Shown here piece by piece: positions 57,474 through 64,000 of a stretch of DNA of 64,000 bases (position 1 is its first letter; the number at the start of each line of letters is the position of its first letter). Location: positions 868,001 to 932,000 of the forward strand of contig MCGT01000003.1 of the NCBI GenBank assembly GCA_002104935.1, in the 5' to 3' direction. Under the pieces are notes generated by a model. It was not told the origin of the DNA. It made no database searches and saw nothing but the letters and a program-made list of their open reading frames with translations. The DNA is from Hesseltinella vesiculosa. Lineage: Eukaryota > Mucoromycota > Mucoromycetes > Mucorales > Cunninghamellaceae. The position numbers and the translations under genes were made by a program.

Positions 57474-59799
57474 ATGGGCTTGTTGTCATTGGGAACACCA
57501 TTGCATTGGAACGATGCCAAAAAATACGCTGACCATGTGCGCAGCCATGGCATTGACCAGTTTCTGGCCATCTATCGCAAGCGCAAGGACCAAACAAAGA
57601 CCAACTTGCTTTGGGGTGAAGAGGTAAGCAACGACCAGGGCGGCCCCCCATCTCAATCAATGTATCTCGTGACGATTAGATAGAATACGTTGTGGTCAAT
57701 GTAGATGACGAGCACCATAAAACCCGCCTGTCGCTTCGAGTGTTTGATATCCTTCCTGGGCTGCAGCAAGGTGAACTGGACTTCAACAGTGGCAAGACAA
57801 CGTAAAGCCAACGCCAGGAGAAACGAGAAAACTCATGCGCTTCATTCTTGTAGGACGGCTCCGGAAGCGCTATGGCGACCAGAGTATGGACGATACATGC
57901 TGGAAAGCACCCCCGGCGAACCTTATGGCGCCACCATTCGGGATTTGGTCACGGTGGAGGCAAACATGAACCGACGACGATTCCTTGCGAAGCAGGTCAT
58001 GCACCCCAATGACATCCCCGTCACACTGGTCAACTATCCTCGCCTTGGCTGCCCTGATGAGCTCATCCCTCCTGGTGAGCCCAACGGCCAAGCTTGTCAA
58101 AGTCTGTTTGTGCCCGACGAAATCATCAACCCTCATGCCCGATTCCCGCAAGTGCTCCAAGATCGCCCATCGTCGTCGCTGATCCCTCTTCCTTTTAAAT
58201 AGAACCCTGACCGCCAACATCCGTCGACGCCGCGGAGCCAAGGTGGCAATTAATGTGCCGATCTTTCATGACAAGAACACTCCCCAGCCTTTCATCGATC
58301 CAACCATCCCTTGGGACCGCGATCTTTTTGACCATGATAAGGAAGCCAAACTGGGCGCTGCCAAACCGGATCATATTTACATGGACGCCATGGCCTTTGG
58401 CATGGGTTGTTGCTGTTTGCAAATCACATTCCAAGCCTGTAACATTGATGAAGCCCGTCGCCTGTACGACCAGCTGGCGCCCGTGGCTCCCATTATGGTA
58501 AAAGGCGACCAACAGCGAAAAAAAAAGAAAAAAAAAAGACTCATGCTGGTTTTTCTTAGCTGGCCCTGACAGCTGCAACACCCATTTACCGCGGTTACCT
58601 TGCGGACGTGGACTGTCGCTGGAATGTGATTTCTCAGAGTGTGGATGACCGATCAGCCGAGGAACGTGGCCTCAAGGTAAGCATTGGGTTGGCTAGCGTG
58701 TTTTCCTCCTCGTCCAGGCTTGACAGACTCTTTTTTTTTTTTTTTTCCCTTAGCCTTTGGAAAACGACCAGTTTGTGATCAACAAGTCACGCTATGATTC
58801 CATCGATGCCTATATCTCCACCGATAAGACCTACAAAGACAAATACAACGATCTCGATCTCGTTTATGACAAGGATATCTACAACAAACTGACATCAAAC
58901 GGAGTCGACGACCTGCTGGCCAAGCACCTTGCACACCTGTTTATCCGCGATCCCCTGGTCATCTTCCAAGAGCTACTGGATCAAGACGATGAAAATTCCT
59001 CGGATCACTTTGAAGTAAGTCGTTGAACAACAACCAGCCCAAGCTCACTCGTCCCGGTTAGAATCTGCAATCGACCAACTGGCAAACCGTGCGGTTCAAG
59101 CCTCCTCCTCCTAATTCTGATATTGGCTGGCGTGTCGAATTCCGTAGCATGGAGGTGCAGCTGTCCGATTTTGAAAATTCAGCCTACTCGGTATTTATTG
59201 TGTTGCTGACTCGAGCCATTCTTACCTTTGGCTTGAACTTCTATATGCCCATTTCCAAGGTAAAGGTTAAAAACGATCCAAGGAAGGATCACCCATCTTT
59301 ATTTTCTGCAGGTGGATGAAAATATGCAAACAGCCCAAAAACGTGGCGCGGCGGCCAACGATCGATTCTACTTTAGGAAAAACGTGTACACCAGTAAGCC
59401 TTAAATGAAATGACCTGAGCCACCATTTACCCCGACTTTTCTGTAGATGAAGGCGAAGAAGAAAACGACGACGATGAGCTGATGACCATGGATGAGATCA
59501 TCAACGGCCAATCCAATGGCGGGTTCCCTGGCTTTATTCCATTGATCCACAGCTACCTCAACAGCACCAATATCGACATCGAAACCCGTTGCAAGCTGTC
59601 CAAGTACTTGGACCTGATCAGCCGCCGGGGCAGTGGGGAGCTGATGACCAACGCCAGCTACCTGCGTCAATTTGTCCAGCAACACCCTGACTACCGTCAA
59701 GATTCCGTTGTCACACCATCCATAACGTATGACATTGTGAAACTTGCCGACGACATTGCTGAAGGTCGAGTCAACGTGCCTGAACTCTTTGGCAAATAA
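57474..59799 (+). CDS. GSH1: Glutamate-cysteine ligase catalytic subunit
   Basis: Nine exons (57474-57623, 57680-57801, 57854-58147, 58203-58497, 58560-58676, 58754-59014, 59062-59259, 59312-59393 and 59447-59799) encode 623 residues. The invariant start [12 protein letters not shown] is present, as are [29 protein letters not shown] and [18 protein letters not shown]. These are hallmarks of eukaryotic GCL. It performs the rate-limiting ATP-dependent joining of glutamate and cysteine in glutathione synthesis (cytosol). The intron after exon 3 uses a GC donor (GCAAGT at 58148); only this restores the conserved R-F-P-T-L-T-A-N-I-R. Confidence 0.96.
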
Positions 59800-60330
59800 C
59801 CATGTGGAATTTTCCAGTCTTCCATCATCCTTTTTTTCATTTCTACTTTTTTGCCTTGACTCCCATCCCCCATATTCCATTTTTTTTTTTTAGTAGACTA
59901 TTTTTTTTTCCCGTCTTAAAACCATTTTTTTTTTCACTTGGCCAGATCCAAAACAGCATAGGGTTTCACACAACTCGTTTGAAAGCGCCCGCGGTTTAAA
60001 ATAATAAAGAAACCAATTTTGGTGAATTGTTGACAATGGCAACCAGCTTAAATATAAACTGGTATTGGTATTGCATGTTGCGCTCTCTTTGGAACGTCTC
60101 GCTCTTCCACGGTTACGCCAGGAATGGCAGAAGTGGCCATGACCTGAAAATAGCCTTCAACAAACAAAAAAACCATCCCATCGGGTGTTTAAATTTGAGC
60201 CTATTTTTGTCTTTCAAAAAAAATGGGCTTCCCTCCTTTTTGCACTCTTCTTCTTTGCATCCCACCCATTCTTTTTTATTATTACTATTATTATTTTTTG
60301 TAATATCTCTTCTAATTCATTACAACTATC
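59800..60330. other. intergenic region
   Basis: This T-rich tandem spacer carries AAAATAATAAAG near 60000 (possible GCL polyadenylation signal), a TTATTATTACTATTATTATT stretch at about 60275 and promoter-like sequence. No gene is recognised. Confidence 0.5.
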
Positions 60331-61788
60331 ATGGGTAACTATTGAATGGATAAAGCGCAACATGGTCAAAACCACGGTCATGTCTCACAATTTTTTTTTT
60401 TGATGGTTTAGGATTCACATCGCTACAGCAGACGATCCCATTAAAGTATTTGTCACTGATGGTACTGGTGGTCCAGAACAGTGCTCTGATTTTGGTGATG
60501 CGATATACAAGAGCAAGTGTGCCCGAGGATCAGCTGTACTTGGCCTCCACTGCCGTGGTTATGAATGAATTGCTAAAGTGCTTGGCATCGATTGTCTTGC
60601 TTCACTTTAGCGGCCCCGTCCATTATCGCACATGGCATCGTCTGACTGCTCTCCTTCATCGTGAACTCATTGTCAATTGGAAAGAAACAGCCAAACTGGC
60701 TATCCCTGCCACCTTGTATTTGATCCAGGTAAGCGCCTCTTCTGCCGTTTTTGGTTTCCTTGGTTTCACGGTTCTCTGTGTCTCCCTATTTTAAAAAAAG
60801 TGATCGTCCTCCTTATTTTTTCTTCTTCTTTTAGAACAATCTTCAATATGTCGCAGCCACCAACTTGGACGCAGCCACATTCCAAGTGACCTATCAGTTG
60901 AAGATCCTCACCACTGCCTTCTTCAGTGTGGTGATTTTGAAAAGGTCCTTGTCCCAAACCAAATGGCTGGCTCTCGGCCTCTTGACAATGGGGATTGCGT
61001 TGGTAGTCCTGCCCAAGGATGCTTCGACCGCAGCTCTGCAGTACTTTATGGGTGGCACGGCCGAAGAAGAAGACACTGCCTTTGAAGACGACGGCAAGAT
61101 CAACCTGGGCAACCAATCCAACATGACAGGCTACACGGCCGTGCTCATGGCCTGTGTGCTCTCTGGTCTCGCTGGCGTCTATTTTGAAATGATCCTCAAG
61201 GCCCCCAACACCAAACCCACCCACGAAATGGTCAACACCAAAATCGACGACGAAGACGACCACCAGGGCGACACCAGCCTGCTGCACGACGCCGAGGAAA
61301 TGACCAAGCTCGACAAACGCAACAGCATCCATGCAGATGCCACTTCCAAGCGTGTGATTGTCGTCAACCATGCCGACGAAGAAAACGACGTCGGTGCGCG
61401 CGACGTCCATGGCCGCCGCGAAGACATGCTGCAAACGCAACAGCAGAACCAATTATGGATCCGCAACTTGCAAATGTCCCTCTTTTCCATTGTTCTTGGC
61501 CTGGTCTTTACCGTGTTCTTGCAAGATGGCGCTGTCGTGATGGAAAAGGGCTTCTTTGTCAACTACAATGCGCTCACTTGGCTCGTTATCTTCATCCAAA
61601 CCGCCGGCGGCCTCATTGTTGCTGTCGTCGTCAAGTATGCCGACAATGTCCTCAAGGGGTTTGCCACCTCCATCAGTATCATTCTGTCCAGTGTCGTCAG
61701 TGTGTGGGCTTTCAACTCCAGCCTCTCCAGCACCTTTGTCATCGGCACCGCCCTCGTCATTTACGCCACCTACCTTTATGGTTTATAG
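60331..61788 (+). CDS. Nucleotide-sugar transporter (SLC35A type; UDP-GlcNAc/UDP-Gal)
   Basis: Exons 60331-60334, 60412-60728 and 60835-61788 encode 424 residues. The first coding exon is only ATGG; joining it to 60412 gives the family-typical start M-G-F-T-S-L-Q-Q-T-I-P-L-K-Y-L-S-L. Ten membrane helices are suggested, with the signature N-N-L-Q-Y-V-A-A-T-N-L-D-A-A-T-F-Q-V-T-Y-Q-L-K-I-L-T-T and, near the end, V-K-Y-A-D-N-V-L-K-G-F-A-T-S-I-S-I-I. These are shared by Golgi UDP-galactose, UDP-GlcNAc and CMP-sialate transporters. A long hydrophilic loop of about 100 residues (acidic, His-rich) between helices 6 and 7 is unusual for the family. Substrate cannot be read from sequence. Confidence 0.92.
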
Positions 61789-62244
61789 ACTAGCAAGTGA
61801 ATCAAGAAAAAAAAACACCCCTGATCCTTTGTTTCCCTCTCTCATCAAGGTAGCAGATTCTTGTACATAGCTTGCTCCCCTTCTTTCTTCTCTCCCCCAT
61901 TTTCTTCCCTTGCATCTGTATAGTACGTCTTTATTTTCCTTTTCTCTATGGATTCAAGGCAGTCTGCCTTTTTATTCGGTTCACATTATTCCCCACATCT
62001 GTAGTTTTAATAAAAACAAAAAAAATAATAAATCTTGACCCATTCCACGTTGACAGTTGCTACGATGCCTCGGCTAAGTTCAAAAAAAAAAAACAAAGGT
62101 CCAAAACAAGCAGGTGGTTGCTCACCAAACAAGCCCTCTTTCATGCACTTGCATGACCCAAAAACGATTGTGGTCAGCATCCTTTCTTTTTGTTTCTTTT
62201 CTTTCGCTTTATAGAATCCTTTTTTTTCTTCTTTTGTTTATACC
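61789..62244. other. intergenic region between tandem genes
   Basis: AATAAAAACAAAAAAAATAATAAATC near 62010 is a probable polyadenylation region for the nucleotide-sugar transporter. The remainder is T/C-rich. No gene is recognised. Confidence 0.5.
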
Positions 62245-63336
62245 ATGCACCAAGGGCGTGCCCTAACTGCGATTTTTGTTTTTCTTTCTTGGCCGTCATT
62301 TGTTGCCGCTTATTCTATCGGCGTGTACATGCACGCGCAAGAACCTTCAGCGACCACCGCTCATACCCTGCCACCAGCTGTCACCTCTACACCCTCGCCA
62401 GCACCTTGTAAGGCCAAAAAAAAAAAAAAAAATGAAACCCTGACGGGTCTCTATCGAGAACACAAGAAATGCTCACGTTGTCTCTTGACCAAAACAAGAT
62501 CCTACCTATGGTAACGATAGCTTTGTTACCACGCAAACAGGCATTGTTGCTGGGATCTTTCTTGCTCTTGCGCTGTATTTATTGTTGCTAGGTTTCCGAT
62601 TCTTTCGGGCCACCATGGCCGTCTACGGCTTCCTTGCCCTCGGTAAGAAAACCAGTGTTTTCTTTTTTTTGCACCTACCCACCCTTTGACTCGGATTTGT
62701 TTGGTAGGCCTGGTGACATGGGTTGGGCTGACGAATTGCCAGCCAGAAGGAGGTTATATAAATGATGGTGTGACGATGCTGGCGGTGCCAGCTGGCCTGG
62801 GCGTGCTCGGAGCCGTGATTTGTTTCATCGTATGGATCGTGGGCATGTATGTGATTGGCGCAGTTGCTGGTCTGGCGTTTGCCCTGTTTGTGCTCTGTTG
62901 GCGACAAGACCTGGTCATCTCGTCGATGGTGGCCCGCATCTGTTTCCTGACAGCCATGCCTCTGGTGTTTGCCGGGGCAACCTTTTTTTTGGAACGCCAT
63001 ATCATCCTGGTCTCCACGGCTTTTGTCGGCGCCTACCTGTTTACACTCGCCGTCGACCTACTGGCGCGCACAGGATATGCTGCAGGCGTCCGTACCTTGT
63101 TGGATCGCAACCCAGCTCACGCAGTCGATTACAACCTGACCAAGAATGTCTATGTGCTTTTGGCCGTCACGCTTTTGCTGTTTTTGATCTCCTGTGCGTT
63201 GCAGCATCTGCTCTGCCGAGGTCGCCAATTTGGCGTCCGGTACGTTACCCCAGCCAAACCCCATTCTTCACCCTCCGCCGCCCACGAAGAACATCTTGTG
63301 GATGCTCCAACTTCCCCTGACCTACATCCTGAATAA
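62245..63336 (+). CDS. DUF4203 (TMEM198/TM7SF3-like) multi-span membrane protein
   Basis: Exons 62245-62407, 62499-62642 and 62708-63336 encode 311 residues. A signal peptide (about 1-22), a Thr/Pro-rich lumenal segment and about seven membrane spans follow. The Gly-rich helices (G-I-V-A-G-I-F-L-A-L-A-L-Y-L-L-L-L-G-F-R; G-V-L-G-A-V-I-C-F-I-V-W) and the Y-G-F-L-A-L-G loop resemble the DUF4203 fold of TMEM198. The C-terminal tail is cytosolic-like and polar. Function in fungi is unknown. The exon 1/2 acceptor (AACAAG at 62498) has a weak pyrimidine tract but is the only one that preserves frame. Confidence 0.75.
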
Positions 63337-63617
63337 TAAACAAAAATCATACCCTCTGTCCATTCATCACTGTGCAACGGAGCGTGACATCTGATTGGCT
63401 GGCCATGTCAGTGCTGGTGGGGAAAAGAAACGTGACAAAAATAGAAAGACGGATGGATTTTTTTCCTTCTTTCTCTTTCCTTTTGTTCCTTTCTTGAAGA
63501 GATTTTTGCATTCCCTCTGGGTTCTCCCGCTTTGGAAACTTTTAGCATCTCTTGTCTTTCTCTTGCTTCTTCTTCTCTCTCTCTCTATTTTTTATACCTA
63601 CATTATTAGCATCAATC

Positions 63618-63982
63618 ATGACGGATCCCTCGACTACGTCCGCGCCCAAGTCAGCCGCCAAACCAAGGAAAAAAAAAGCTGCTAGGGCCTGTGTGCACTG
63701 TCAAAAGGTAGTACAGTCTCTTGGATTCCAATGGCCATGTCATACTCATGCCAATTTTCCTTTTGTCTCCTCCTTTTATTGATATTATTATTTTGTAGGC
63801 TCATTTGACTTGTGATGATGGTAATCTTCCTGACTCAAGCCTTTCTTTATTGGACGTCTCGGCTCACCTGACTTTCACATTTTCTGTAGATCGACCTTGT
63901 CAGCGTTGTATAAAACGAGGATTGGCCGATACATGTACGGATGGAGCTAGGAAAAAGGCAAAATACCTGCAAGATACCAATG
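63618..63982 (+). CDS. Zn2Cys6 transcription factor, 5' part (Ert1/Rds2/Gsm1-like)
   Basis: Three exons are visible (63618-63707, 63799-63820 and 63890-63982), continuing past the window edge after a GTAAAT donor. They encode a complete binuclear zinc cluster, A-C-V-H-C-Q-K-A-H-L-T-C then [15 protein letters not shown], followed by [10 protein letters not shown]. The C-x2-C-x6-C spacing and the R-K-K-A-K-Y-L tail match the Ert1/Rds2/Gsm1 group of gluconeogenesis regulators that also carry a C-terminal PAS-like domain. That domain is outside the window. A 22-base middle exon splits the cluster. A promoter of 281 bases separates it from the DUF4203 gene. Confidence 0.85.
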
Positions 63983-64000
63983 GTAAATGACCAAAGATCG

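Overview
The window is nuclear DNA of a filamentous fungus, most likely an early-diverging Mucoromycota (Mucorales-type) species. The evidence is compact genes on both strands, each cut by many introns of roughly 45-90 bases, very frequent A or T runs of 10 or more bases confined mostly to introns and gene borders, chitin deacetylase, a Get2-type ER protein, a Wis1/Pbs2-type MAPKK and a Zn2Cys6 factor. All multi-exon models below were built by hand from splice signals and reading phase; every complete one closes in frame to a stop.

Layout. 0-11 kb is gene-dense: a WD40 protein (5' end outside the window), a three-KH RNA-binding protein, a Yar1-like ankyrin protein, an SH3/Pro-rich Lsb1/Pin3-like protein, an SPX-VTC protein with an altered VTC core, a ChaC glutathione cyclotransferase and a ZIP zinc transporter. 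11-16.8 kb is an AT-rich accessory island with one tRNA-Glu, a degenerate dispersed repeat family, a MITE-like element and an exon-like remnant. 16.8-24.6 kb carries a SWI3/RSC8 remodeller subunit, cytosolic leucyl-tRNA synthetase and a small mitochondrial ribosomal protein.

24.6-32.7 kb is the second accessory region: an orphan membrane gene with an Ala-rich, frame-cycling GC-rich repeat array, a 20-bp tandem repeat, a run of spliced-looking but non-coding segments, and a truncated ribonucleotide reductase large-subunit fragment lacking a C-terminal redox cysteine. 32.7-45.8 kb holds GET2/CAML, a PAS protein, ARC1, a Ser-rich secreted protein, RAS, a Wis1/Pbs2-type MAPKK, Rab6/Ypt6 and Tom5. 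47-64 kb holds PEX5, an AVT amino-acid transporter, chitin deacetylase, ceramide synthase, glutamate-cysteine ligase, a nucleotide-sugar transporter, a DUF4203 membrane protein and the start of a Zn2Cys6 regulator.

No operon-like functional cluster is evident; most genes are housekeeping. Thematic links are glutathione synthesis (GCL) and degradation (ChaC), translation (LeuRS, the ARC1 cofactor, tRNA-Glu), signalling (RAS and the MAPKK, divergently transcribed) and secretory traffic or organelle import (Get2, Rab6, Tom5, Pex5). The most unusual material is the two accessory islands, the VTC-like protein and the intron features (four GC-AG introns, very small coding exons).
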